The notes under the pieces were generated by a model. The model searched no databases. It had not been told where the DNA came from and saw only the letters and a program-made list of their open reading frames with translations. From an uncultured Pseudomonadales bacterium (GTDB lineage: Bacteria > Pseudomonadota > Gammaproteobacteria > Pseudomonadales > Azotimanducaceae): a DNA stretch of 64,000 nt. Each line of letters starts with the position of its first letter. Positions within the stretch are counted from its first letter, which is position 1. The DNA lies in NCBI GenBank assembly GCA_951813295.1, contig CATOTI010000002.1, forward strand, positions 744,001 through 808,000. Reading direction: 5' to 3'. Of this stretch, positions 54,202 to 63,038 are shown piece by piece. A program made the translations under genes and the position numbers.

Positions 54202-54744
54202 CTAGAAGCCAAAGAAAATGTTCCAGATGATGAACGCGCTGAGTATCGCCTGAATCAGGAAAACCACAACGACGGCACCACGTATCCAGGGCCCCGGCCA
54301 GACCCGCGGGTCCATGCGCTTACGCTGCACGTAGATCGTCATGAAGCTCTGCACCGGCAGCATGAAGGCGCCGAACGTCGCACCGAAGATCACGAGGGCA
54401 ATCGGTTCCTGGTAGAAAAGGTAGATGACGGTCGAGATGATCGGCATCGCGATGATGTAGCCGCGGATCCACTTCTTGCGACGCTCGAGGTTCTGCCGGT
54501 CGATGAATCCGAGGGTGACGAGGAGGTCGGGAAACGACCGGGATCCGGCGCCGATCCCCGAGAGGACCGTCGAAAAAAGGATGCACACAATCGATCCCGA
54601 CACGACAATGCCGGGACCGAGGCTCTTGAAACGACCGATCAGCGTGCTGGGCGCTTCCCGCACACCATCGGTCTGGATCGTGTACGGGTCGATGGCATCG
54701 TCGGGATCAGCAACCCCCTCGGCCTGATCCGATATTTCACCCAT
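54202..54744 (-). pseudogene. Nramp-family transporter with a large internal deletion
   Basis: The 180-residue product joins an Nramp N-terminus (IGRFKSLGPGIVVSGSIV) directly to a C-terminal part (CILFSTVLSGIGAGSRSFPDLLV and later helices). Nramp transporters normally have 400 or more residues and eleven or so helices, with the metal-binding DPGN-type helix 1 and helix 6. Here the join near 54585 removes most of the core while the frame stays open. It therefore cannot transport in the usual way; it is a relic or an assembly collapse. The region is upstream of the sulfatase and may have been its partner. Confidence 0.7.
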
Positions 54745-54776
54745 CGTGTTCCCCCGGCACGAATGCGTGTACCGAT

Positions 54777-55397
54777 TTAGCCAGGCTTTCTCGCAATGAG
54801 AAACAAGCCTGCGTCAGGCTTGGGTTGCCATTCGGTGTCGATCTCGAAGCCCGAGTCACGAATCTCGGCCCTCAACTCGTCCGAACTGAAGAACGAAAGA
54901 CGTGGGAGCAGCCCAAGAAAACCGCCAACCCGTCCGAGCACCCGTAGCAAGAGCGACCCTTCGGCGAGACATGGCGTGCTGGAGACGAAGACGCCACCGG
55001 CGTCGAGCCGCTCGAAAGAAGATCTGATCGATTCAACGTAATCGGGAAGCAGATGCAGGATGTTGAGCCCGAGAATGGCGTCGAATCGTTCGGTCGGATC
55101 GATATCTCCCAACGTCCCGACGACGAAGCGAATGTTCTCGATACCGGCTTCACGAGCTTTTTCTTCGCCGATCGCGATCATGTTCGGCGAGACGTCGCTT
55201 GCCGTGTAGCCCGCGACGGCCGCAGCGTGGGCAATCGCCGTCGATCCCGTACCGCAACCAAACTCGAGGACGCGCGTCGTCGGCGAGAAACACGCCCGCG
55301 TGAGTTCGAGCTTGTACTCATAGGCGGCTTGATCCGTGACCGGCGAGCGCGAGTAGCGCTTCGCGATCAGATTCCAGAACCAGACCCGGTTGGCCAC
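54777..55397 (-). CDS. Class I SAM-dependent methyltransferase
   Basis: 206 residues from GTG 55397, with AGGAGGT 5 nt upstream; the GTG at 55403 overlaps that site. Motif I is VLEFGCGTGST (about 44-54), motif II YTASDVSPNMIAIG, and motif IV FDAILGLNILHLL. The chain is typical of small-molecule methyltransferases of the UbiE-like group. The N-terminal FWNLIAKRYSRSPV suits these. Target not known. The MFS carrier ends 60 nt upstream on the same strand. Confidence 0.88.
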   Translation of the reverse strand: MANRVWFWNLIAKRYSRSPVTDQAAYEYKLELTRACFSPTTRVLEFGCGTGSTAIAHAAAVAGYTASDVSPNMIAIGEEKAREAGIENIRFVVGTLGDIDPTERFDAILGLNILHLLPDYVESIRSSFERLDAGGVFVSSTPCLAEGSLLLRVLGRVGGFLGLLPRLSFFSSDELRAEIRDSGFEIDTEWQPKPDAGLFLIARKPG

Positions 55398-55457
55398 GGT
55401 CACCTCCTGACTTTCGCGATGCTCACGAAGATGACACGCGACAGCGGGGTCGATTAA

Positions 55458-56900
55458 CTAGCGCTCCACTGAGGTCGCCCGCGCCGGCGTCGCTTGTTCT
55501 TCCTTGACCCAGAAGAGCATCACCGCACCAAGCACCATCAAGATGATGAGCGAGGCGAAACCCGCACGCTGAGAATCGAAAAAGTCCGTCGTGGTCGCCA
55601 CCATGAGCGGCGCCAGGAAGGCTGTGACCGTCCCGCTCAACGAATAGAGCCCGAAGAACTGCGTCGCCATCTCGGGCGGCGACAGCTTCGCCATCAACGT
55701 TCGCGACGCCGACAGTCCGGTCACGAAAAAGAGCGCGAAGAATTGAAAGGTGATGAGATAGATGAGTTCCGGCCCACTGTCGAAATAGGGCGACCCCCAG
55801 ACCGCATCGGATCCCAGATGTACGACGAAGAGCACGGCTTCGGAATCTATCGAGACTAAAAGGGCCAGAATGAGCGTCGTCATCCCGATCGCGATGGTGA
55901 GGGTTCGAATCGATCCCAACCGGTCGTCGATCCGACCACCGAGGTACGCGCCGATCATCGCCGATGCACTCGTCACGAGCCCGAGTAACAGCATTTCGAT
56001 CGTGCCCCAGCCGAATGTGCCCGAGGCGTAGACACCGTTGAACACGAGCACACCGGCCATACCGTCGTTGAAGAACATCCGCGCCAGCAGATAGATACCG
56101 ATGTTCGCGTAGTGGCGTACGTGGCGAATCGTCGTCACCACCTCGTTCAAACCCTGGCGAACGTTGTCGATGATGCGCTCGGGCGAGCGCTTGCCATCGG
56201 GCGTAAAGAGCAGGATCGGTAGAACGAAGACCAACAGCCAGACGCCGCCGAGTGGTCCCACGATGCGGTCGTGTTCGTTGGCCGCCTGGTCGATCCCGAA
56301 GAGCGGAACCTCCGGCAGGAAGGCCCAATCCTGGGTACCGGGCAGGGCGAAGGCGATCAAGACGAAGATCATCAGGAAGATCGCCGCCATGTTGCCGAGC
56401 GAAAAGGCGATTCCCGACACGACGCCGGCCTTCTCGATCGGCGTGACGCTCGGCAACATCGCGTTGTGGAAGACCTCGGCATAGCCAAACGCAATCAGCA
56501 TCACCAGAAGCACGACGAAGCCAAGTTCGATGCCAAGGCCACCCCCCGCGGGCAGGATCCACCAGAGCAGGATGGCCGTGACGCCCATCGTCGCGTGGCT
56601 CACCACGATCCATGGTTTTCGACGGCCGATCTTGTCGGCGATCGCGCCGACGAACGGGATCGTCATCGCCATGAAGAATCCCGCACCGGCGTTCAAATAG
56701 CCGATCAGCGTCTGACCACGAACCGGATCGCCCACGACCACGTTCGAGAAGTACGGAAAGAAAATGTAGATGATGACCATGATGTACAGCGGGTCACGGG
56801 CGCATTGCCCGAACGTCCAGCTGTAGTAACCGAGCGGCGAAGCCGCGGGGGTACCGGCCAGGGACAACGGCTGCGTGGAATCAGAGGCGACGGTAGACAT
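55458..56900 (-). CDS. MFS transporter, UMF1/Atg22-like
   Basis: 480 residues with about twelve hydrophobic helices. WTFGQCARDPLYIMVIIYIFFPYF at the N-terminus and GAIADKIGRRKPWIV (the helix 2-3 motif A) are characteristic of the UMF1 group related to vacuolar Atg22 amino-acid exporters. SGIAFSLGNMAAIFLM and GAYLGGRIDDRLG are further matches. It would move small organic solutes, perhaps amino acids, across the inner membrane. It lies between the methyltransferase and a D-aminoacylase-like gene on the same strand; the latter may supply its substrate. Confidence 0.85.
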   Translation of the reverse strand: MSTVASDSTQPLSLAGTPAASPLGYYSWTFGQCARDPLYIMVIIYIFFPYFSNVVVGDPVRGQTLIGYLNAGAGFFMAMTIPFVGAIADKIGRRKPWIVVSHATMGVTAILLWWILPAGGGLGIELGFVVLLVMLIAFGYAEVFHNAMLPSVTPIEKAGVVSGIAFSLGNMAAIFLMIFVLIAFALPGTQDWAFLPEVPLFGIDQAANEHDRIVGPLGGVWLLVFVLPILLFTPDGKRSPERIIDNVRQGLNEVVTTIRHVRHYANIGIYLLARMFFNDGMAGVLVFNGVYASGTFGWGTIEMLLLGLVTSASAMIGAYLGGRIDDRLGSIRTLTIAIGMTTLILALLVSIDSEAVLFVVHLGSDAVWGSPYFDSGPELIYLITFQFFALFFVTGLSASRTLMAKLSPPEMATQFFGLYSLSGTVTAFLAPLMVATTTDFFDSQRAGFASLIILMVLGAVMLFWVKEEQATPARATSVER

Positions 56901-56965
56901 CGGCTAACCTCGAGGCAAAGTGATGCACCGCGGGCGGTCCGCACCGCCCGCAGCGTCGGTAGGAG

Positions 56966-58645
56966 TCAGACCGGGATGGCCTGTCCGCCGCGAATCAGAC
57001 GACCCGGCATGGCGCCGGTGTGCTCGCCGTTCTCGTAGGTCACCTCACCACGATTGATCGTCATGCGGTAGCCGCGAGCGCGCTGAATAAGACGCTTGCC
57101 GCCGGCCGGCAGGTCATACGCCATGTACGGTCGGTCGAGCGCCAACGATTCGTAATCGACGAGGTTGAGATCCGCCTTGTAGCCCGGCGCGATCACCCCG
57201 CGATCGTTGAGCCCGTACACGCCCGCCGAATCCTGCGTCAGCTTGTGGACGACGAACTCGACGGGCATTTTCGGCCCGCGGGTCCGATCCCGCGTGAAGT
57301 AAGAGAGCATGTAGGTCGGCACGCTGGCATCGACCAGGACGCCGACATGCGCACCGCCGTCGGATAGGCCGAAAACCGAGTTCGGGTTCTCGATCGCCCG
57401 CCGCTGTTTTTCGAGATCGCCAGGATAGCCACCGAATAGCGTCAAGAGCGGCAGGTTCTCGGCAAACGTATCCATCATCACCTCGACCGGCGCGATGCCT
57501 TTCGACGCGGCAATCGCCGCGACGGTGTCATCCGCGCTCGGCTCGTAGCTGAGCCCGGCGTCCATGACGTACATCTGATCGAAGTTGCTGATCATATTCG
57601 CGGCGTCGCGATTGCGCGGCAGGATCTGCTCACCCTCGACAACCGCTCGGCGGAACTCGGGATCACGCATCGCTGCGACGCGTTCCTCAAGGGGCCGATC
57701 GTGAATCTGACGATAGGCCGGGAACTGACGCATCGGATTGATGGTGCCTTCGAGCGACATCAAGATCGACGCCGGACGTGCGCCAACTTGTGGACGGAGA
57801 TTGAAACCTTCGCTGTTCAAACGCTCCGCGAGCTCCCACATCGGCGCACCACCCGCCCCCATGAGCGGCGTGATGGTCGCACCGGACGTCCGCGCGACGT
57901 GTTCGATCCAGGCACGTTCCTCGGGATCGTTGAGCGAATCGGAAACGAACTCGATCGCACCGTGCCCAAGCCCCTGGAACGCACTCGCAATGGTCTCCAT
58001 CTCAGCCGCACTCGCACGCGTTCCCGGGACGAGATTACCGGCCTTGTCGACGTGACCGTAGAACCGTGACGTCGTGAACCCGAGCGCACCCGCTTCCAGC
58101 GCTTCGCGCGTGATGTCGCGCATCGCTGCCATGTCTTCCGCCGTCGCATCGTCATAGCAGCGCTCGCCCATCACGTAGTGACGGATGGCGACATGCGGCG
58201 CCTGCGTGCCGACGTCGACTGTATAAGGCGTGTCGATCGCGTCGAGATACTCGGGAAAGGTCTCCCATTCCCAGTCGATGCCCTCATGCAACGCCGTACC
58301 GGGGATGTCCTCGACGCTCTCCATCAACGAAACCAGCTCGCCGTGGGTACCCCGTCGAACCGGTGCGAAGCCGACCCCACAATTACCCATCACGATCGTC
58401 GTGACACCGTGGCCGGAACTCGGCGTGACCTCTTTGTCCCAACACACCTGGCCGTCGTAGTGAGTATGGATGTCGACGAAACCAGGCGTCAGCAGCGCCC
58501 CCTGCCCATCGACCAACCGCGAAGCCTGCGCCGGCGCGTCGCCCACCGACGTGATGACACCATCATCGACCGTGACCGAACTCTCGAACCCGGGCTGCCC
58601 CGTGCCATCGACGATGACGACGTTGCGAATAACTAGATCGTGCAT
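56966..58645 (-). CDS. N-acyl-D-amino-acid deacylase-like amidohydrolase
   Basis: 559 residues. HTH (60, 62) in [25 protein letters not shown], the helix [15 protein letters not shown] and [13 protein letters not shown] with the catalytic Asp show the D-aminoacylase branch of the amidohydrolases. It is a paralogue of the genes at 23841 and 59385. The ATG at 58645 follows AGGGGAGGG. It precedes the MFS gene with 65 nt between, suggesting hydrolysis linked to amino-acid movement. The divergent intergenic region towards 59385 carries repeat copy B. Confidence 0.87.
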   Translation of the reverse strand: MHDLVIRNVVIVDGTGQPGFESSVTVDDGVITSVGDAPAQASRLVDGQGALLTPGFVDIHTHYDGQVCWDKEVTPSSGHGVTTIVMGNCGVGFAPVRRGTHGELVSLMESVEDIPGTALHEGIDWEWETFPEYLDAIDTPYTVDVGTQAPHVAIRHYVMGERCYDDATAEDMAAMRDITREALEAGALGFTTSRFYGHVDKAGNLVPGTRASAAEMETIASAFQGLGHGAIEFVSDSLNDPEERAWIEHVARTSGATITPLMGAGGAPMWELAERLNSEGFNLRPQVGARPASILMSLEGTINPMRQFPAYRQIHDRPLEERVAAMRDPEFRRAVVEGEQILPRNRDAANMISNFDQMYVMDAGLSYEPSADDTVAAIAASKGIAPVEVMMDTFAENLPLLTLFGGYPGDLEKQRRAIENPNSVFGLSDGGAHVGVLVDASVPTYMLSYFTRDRTRGPKMPVEFVVHKLTQDSAGVYGLNDRGVIAPGYKADLNLVDYESLALDRPYMAYDLPAGGKRLIQRARGYRMTINRGEVTYENGEHTGAMPGRLIRGGQAIPV

Positions 58646-58699
58646 AAACCCTCCCCTTGCACGCGCCCAGTGTAGCGCGCGACGCAGCGGGCGTTCCGG

Positions 58700-59220
58700 A
58701 GGGTCTGGAAACCGTCGATCGGGCGGCAGTTGGAGGCTGCAATTTTGTGAACTATTTCTTCTAGGGGGGACCCTCCGGGTCCCCCCTAGGACCCCCCTGC
58801 GTCGCGGCGTTGCCGCGCCGGGCTCGAGGTCATCGATTTCGCTGATTGGGGTTTGCCGGCTTCAGAGCTAATTTTGCCCTTAGGAAGATCCTAGCGAACC
58901 GATCAACCTGCGAATCCTTTCCAGGACGTCGAGCGAAGGGAGAAGCTGCAGGATCCTGCAAACCCGACTAAACCATCCTGCGAGTCGCGCTCGATATCGA
59001 CCGACGCCTTCCGGCGAACACGCCCATGACCCGGGGCCCCGGCGCGCAAAGCGCGCCAGGGGGGAATCACCTGCGGTGATTCCGCGCCGTACTGGGCGCG
59101 CGGCGAGATTCCCCCACCAGCCAACTCAGACTCAGCGCCGATCCGGCGGGGGCGTGGGGGCGGAGCCCCCACAAGAAAGAGCAAGCTGCAACCCAGCCTA
59201 CTCCTCCGGAAAGTCAAAGC
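58700..59220 (+). repeat. Interspersed hairpin-rich repeat, copy B (core)
   Basis: Second copy of the element at 16405-16910, same orientation. The 13-bp-arm hairpin starts at 58761, and the 7-bp stem GGCGCGC/GCGCGCC has loop AAA here instead of AAC, so the arms are kept while the loop varies. A further hairpin GGAATCACC/GGTGATTCC with loop TGC is perfect here but mismatched in copy A. GTGGGGGC/GCCCCCAC is kept. It fills most of the 739 bp between the divergent amidohydrolases. Confidence 0.8.
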
Positions 59221-59345
59221 TTCCCAGCTCCGCCAGATCCACTTCCCAGCTCCGCGAGATCCACTTCCCAGCGCCGCCAGATCCACTTCCCACCCCCCAA
59301 AAATCCGACTTCTCACCACCCCCGAAATCCCGCTTTCCCCCCACC
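59221..59345 (+). repeat. 22-nt tandem array at the end of copy B
   Basis: Three 22-nt units start at 59221, 59243 and 59265 and differ by only one to three bases (TTCCCAGCTCCGCCAGATCC type), followed by degenerating units rich in CCCC. It is the cleaner counterpart of the array after copy A. The next 40 bp hold the leader CGGAGACCCCC of the amidohydrolase gene, with TACAAT at 59351 as a possible -10 element. Confidence 0.75.
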
Positions 59346-59384
59346 CGTCTTACAATCCCCCGCTTCCTCAAATCGGAGACCCCC

Positions 59385-61079
59385 ATGTTCGATCTCGTGA
59401 TTCGCGGCGGTGAAATCGTCGACGGCACCGGCCGAGAGCCGTTCAACGGCGATATCGCCATCGAAGGCAACACGATCGCGGCGGTCGGTAAGGTCGATAC
59501 CGGGGGCAAAGCCGTAATCGACGCCGCGGGTCATATCGTCACGCCGGGATTCATCGACGCACACACGCATCTCGACGCACAAATCGCCTGGGATCCGATG
59601 GTTACGCCGTCCACGCAGCACGGGGTGACGACGGTACTGCTCGGTAACTGCGGCGTGACGTTTGCGCCGTGCCGGGAAGAACATCGCGAGTTGCTCGCCG
59701 GCATGATGGAAACGGTCGAGGACATCCCGAAGCACGCCATCATGTCGGGGCTTCCCTGGGATTGGGACCAGTACGGCGACTACCTCGACTCGATCGAGAA
59801 GAGCCGGCCCGCGGCGAATGTCGTAGGGCTCGTCGGTCACTGCGCGGTGCGCTACTACGTCATGGGCCATCGGGCCGTCGACGGACTCGCAACCGACGAG
59901 GAAATCGAGCAGATGGCGGCGCTGGTCGACAACGCGATGAAAGCCGGCGCGGCCGGTTTTTCGACGTCGCGCGTGACGGCCCACCGCATTCCCGATGGGC
60001 GCCCGGTACCGGGCACCTTTTCGTCAGTCGCCGAACTCCTACGCATGGCCGAGGTAGTGAAGGCCAACGGCGGCGGATTGATGCAGACGGTCCTCGGCAT
60101 CGAAGGCGATGCGGACAAAGTCTGCGATCTCCTGCGGGAGATCGCGGCGGTCGGCGGTAACCGTCTGATGACCAACACATCAGTTGGCCGCGGGGACGAC
60201 GACGGACGGATCATGCACGAGCGGTTCCAGGCGATGGCCGACGAAGGCTACGACGTCACGGGTGGCTGTATTCCGCGCGGATCCGGATTCATTTGCGGTC
60301 TCTGCAACGAATTGCCGATCCGCACGCCTGCCTGGCAGGCGCTACGCGACCTTTCGTTCGAGGACCGGCTCGCCGCCCTCGAGAATCCCAACACCTACGA
60401 GACGCTGCGTTCCGAAGGCATCGCCGCGGTCGACGACAAAACGCCCGAAGCCGGCATGATGCGCGCCGCCAAGGGCTTCTACTGGCTCGGCGACGGGGAT
60501 CATCCGAACTGGTCAGCCGGGCCGGAAGGCAGCTTGCACGCGATGGCGGAAGCGAACGGCGAGCACCCGGTCGAGATGTTCCTGCGCGTCTCGAAGCAGA
60601 CCCATGGAAAAGCGATCTTCGTTTTCCGGGTTTTCAACGGCAACAACAAATCCCTGACCGACTGGATGCGCTCAGATTTTTGCCTGCCCGGCCTCGGCGA
60701 CGCGGGCGCCCACGTCGGCCAGGTGATGGACGCCAGTTGGGCAACACACGTGCTCGGGTACTGGACGCGTGATGCCGGCGTTTACAGCTTGGCCGACGGG
60801 GTTCGTCGCATGACGTCCGAACCCGCGCGCGTCATCGGTATCGAAGATCGGGGCACTCTCGCCGTCGGTCAACGCGCAGACATCAACGTGATCGACTACC
60901 CGCGCGTCGGCCAGTATCACCCGGAATACGTCTACGACTTTCCGAACGGTGCCGGTCGCTACACCCAGGCGGGATGTGGTTTCAAGGCAACGATCGTCAA
61001 CGGCGAAGTCATCGTCGAGGACGACGTCCACACAGGCGCTCGCCCTGGACGGATCATCCGCCATGGACGGGGCGACTAA
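59385..61079 (+). CDS. N-acyl-D-amino-acid deacylase-like amidohydrolase
   Basis: 564 residues from ATG 59385, directly behind CGGAGACCCCC. Motifs are GFIDAHTHLDAQ (60-62 HTH), GNCGVTFAPCREE, KAGAAGFSTSRV and LPGLGDAGAHVGQVMD with the catalytic Asp. It belongs to the same family as 23841 and 56966 but is more diverged, with GLCNELPIRTPAWQ in the middle. The next gene begins right after its stop, so hydrolysis and a D-2-hydroxyacid dehydrogenase may act in sequence. Confidence 0.87.
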   Translation: MFDLVIRGGEIVDGTGREPFNGDIAIEGNTIAAVGKVDTGGKAVIDAAGHIVTPGFIDAHTHLDAQIAWDPMVTPSTQHGVTTVLLGNCGVTFAPCREEHRELLAGMMETVEDIPKHAIMSGLPWDWDQYGDYLDSIEKSRPAANVVGLVGHCAVRYYVMGHRAVDGLATDEEIEQMAALVDNAMKAGAAGFSTSRVTAHRIPDGRPVPGTFSSVAELLRMAEVVKANGGGLMQTVLGIEGDADKVCDLLREIAAVGGNRLMTNTSVGRGDDDGRIMHERFQAMADEGYDVTGGCIPRGSGFICGLCNELPIRTPAWQALRDLSFEDRLAALENPNTYETLRSEGIAAVDDKTPEAGMMRAAKGFYWLGDGDHPNWSAGPEGSLHAMAEANGEHPVEMFLRVSKQTHGKAIFVFRVFNGNNKSLTDWMRSDFCLPGLGDAGAHVGQVMDASWATHVLGYWTRDAGVYSLADGVRRMTSEPARVIGIEDRGTLAVGQRADINVIDYPRVGQYHPEYVYDFPNGAGRYTQAGCGFKATIVNGEVIVEDDVHTGARPGRIIRHGRGD

Positions 61080-62048
61080 ATGAAGATCTTGATGACCGAG
61101 TCGCTGCTCGCGACCGGGACCGATGTGTTTGATGCCCATCCCGACGTCGAAGTCGTGACGCCGCGCGATACGTCCGAGCAAGCCCTGATCGAGGTGATCG
61201 CCGATGTCGACGGCATCGCGGTGCGCTCCGCTCAGCTCACGGCCGCCGTGCTCGCCGCCGCGCCGAAACTTCGCGCCGTCGCGCGCCACGGCGTCGGCTA
61301 CGACAACATCCACGTCGATTCGTTGACCCAACGGAAGATCCCACTGCTCCTCGCCATCACCGCCAACGCGGTGTCCGTCGCCGAGCACACGATGATGTTC
61401 ATCCTGGAGCTCGCGAAACGCGCGCGGATCTACGACGCGGAGGCAAGGCGCAGCGATTTCCGCCTGCGTAGCGCGCCGATCGCCGTCGACATTGCCGAGA
61501 AGACGCTCACGATCGTCGGTTTCGGACGAATCGGCACACGACTCGCCCGGCGTGCCCTCGCCTTCGACATGCACGTCTACGTCGCCGATCCGTACGTCGA
61601 CGACGAGGTGATAGAGCAAGCCGGCTGCACGCCGGTCGATGATTTCCGAACGGTGCTCGACCGGACCGACTTTCTATCGGTGCACTGCCCGTTGAACGAC
61701 GAGACGCGGCACCTGATCGACGCCGAGGCGTTGGCGCTGATGCGCCCCGAGAGCTTCGTGATCAATTGCGCTCGCGGTGGCATCGTCGACGAGACAGCGC
61801 TCCAGATCGCACTCGACGATCGCCGCGTCGCGGGCGCCGGAATCGATGTCTTCGAGGTCGAGCCGCCACCGGCGGACCATCCGTTCCTGGCGAGCGACAA
61901 AGTGCTCTTGAGTCCACACAGCGCGGGCGTTTCCGTCGAAGCGGCGAAACGAATGTCGCGCGAAACCGCGACGCGCTTGATCGATGCCCTCGAAGGAAAC
62001 ATCGACATCGCTGCCCTCGCGAATCCGGAACCCTTCGGCCGGCCTTGA
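61080..62048 (+). CDS. D-isomer-specific 2-hydroxyacid dehydrogenase
   Basis: 322 residues. NAD-binding GFGRIGTRLARR (about 147), active-site Arg in NCARGGIVDE, Glu in GIDVFEVEPPP and His in LLSPHSAGVS form the catalytic set. ARHGVGYDNIHVDSL matches the substrate-side Rossmann region. It would interconvert 2-oxo and D-2-hydroxy acids, as in the phosphoglycerate dehydrogenase-like group. ATG 61080 is immediately after the amidohydrolase TAA. It converges on the cysteine-synthase-like gene with no gap. Confidence 0.9.
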   Translation: MKILMTESLLATGTDVFDAHPDVEVVTPRDTSEQALIEVIADVDGIAVRSAQLTAAVLAAAPKLRAVARHGVGYDNIHVDSLTQRKIPLLLAITANAVSVAEHTMMFILELAKRARIYDAEARRSDFRLRSAPIAVDIAEKTLTIVGFGRIGTRLARRALAFDMHVYVADPYVDDEVIEQAGCTPVDDFRTVLDRTDFLSVHCPLNDETRHLIDAEALALMRPESFVINCARGGIVDETALQIALDDRRVAGAGIDVFEVEPPPADHPFLASDKVLLSPHSAGVSVEAAKRMSRETATRLIDALEGNIDIAALANPEPFGRP

Positions 62049-63032
62049 TCACGAAATAGACGGATCTCCCTGCGCCTCGGCCCAGAGGTCCGTACTCAAG
62101 TACTTCGTGCCGGAATCACAAATCAGAATCAAAACGTTCCCGCCACGAAGCGGCCCTTCCAATAGCTGAAGCGCGGCATCGACGTTCGCACCGGAGGAAA
62201 AGCCGGCAAAGATCCCCTCGACTCGGGCCAGCTCGCGCGCCCGCGCGCGGGCAGCTTCACCGCTGACGCGAAGATATCCGTCCACCTCCACATCGGAGAG
62301 GTAGGCGAGATCGCGCATCGCATAACCGCCGCCTTGAATCGGATGACCCCGGATTTCGCTCTCCGGGCGACTCATGACCGCAGCATCCTCTGGTTCGACC
62401 AGATAGCAGTCGATCAACGCGTTCCTTTCCTTGAGATAGCGACTCACACCCGCAAACGTGCCGCCGGAGCCGACAAAATCGCAGAAGCCGTCGATTTGTC
62501 CCTCCGCCTGTGTCCAGGCCTCAGGGGCCGTGCCGAAGAAATGGGCGTTCACACCGCCCGCCCGCACGAACTGATCGACCCGGAACGCGCCCCGATCCGT
62601 GCAGATCGCCTGGGCGGTTTCTTCAACCCGGGCCAGATCGGCACCGCTGACCTCTCCCGGAATCGATTGCGGCGCTTGATCGACGAGAACGACCTCCGCC
62701 CCGTGAGCCAACATCATCGTCGCGCGCTCGACTGAATTGCCCCGCGACATGACCGCAACGAACGGGTAGCCCTTCACGGCACAGACGATCGCGAGCCCCG
62801 TTCCCATGTTGCCGCTCGTCAGCTCGACAACCGTCTGGCCTGGTTCGAGGCTGCCGTCGCGCTCCGCCTCTTCGATGATGCGAAGCGCCGCACGATCCTT
62901 TTTAGAGAGACCGGGGTTGTAGATCTCGAGCTTCGCAAGGATCTTCCCGTCGACGTCGCGCGTGATGCGATCGAGGGAAACGAGTGGTGTTCCCCCGATC
63001 GTGGCCAATACGCTGTCAGCGACGGCGCTCAA
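62049..63032 (-). CDS. PLP-dependent cysteine-synthase-like enzyme
   Basis: 327 residues of fold-type II PLP enzymes. The PLP lysine is in NPGLSKKDRAAL (about 45), the substrate loop VELTSGNMGTGLA, and the phosphate-binding GSGGTFAGVS. This matches O-acetylserine sulfhydrylase or cystathionine-beta-synthase-like enzymes that replace the beta-substituent of serine derivatives; the SGNMG variant differs from the SGNTG of CysK, so another substrate is possible. It lies 6 nt after the BVMO-like gene upstream. Confidence 0.85.
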   Translation of the reverse strand: MSAVADSVLATIGGTPLVSLDRITRDVDGKILAKLEIYNPGLSKKDRAALRIIEEAERDGSLEPGQTVVELTSGNMGTGLAIVCAVKGYPFVAVMSRGNSVERATMMLAHGAEVVLVDQAPQSIPGEVSGADLARVEETAQAICTDRGAFRVDQFVRAGGVNAHFFGTAPEAWTQAEGQIDGFCDFVGSGGTFAGVSRYLKERNALIDCYLVEPEDAAVMSRPESEIRGHPIQGGGYAMRDLAYLSDVEVDGYLRVSGEAARARARELARVEGIFAGFSSGANVDAALQLLEGPLRGGNVLILICDSGTKYLSTDLWAEAQGDPSIS

Positions 63033-63038
63033 CTCGCG

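Noticed and set aside
55423..56613. 396-codon minus-strand frame overlapping the MFS gene
   Set aside because: Out of frame with the MFS helices, rich in Arg, Gly and Asp; a shadow.
59221..59345. CRISPR array
   Set aside because: Units are directly tandem without unique spacers and no cas genes are present.
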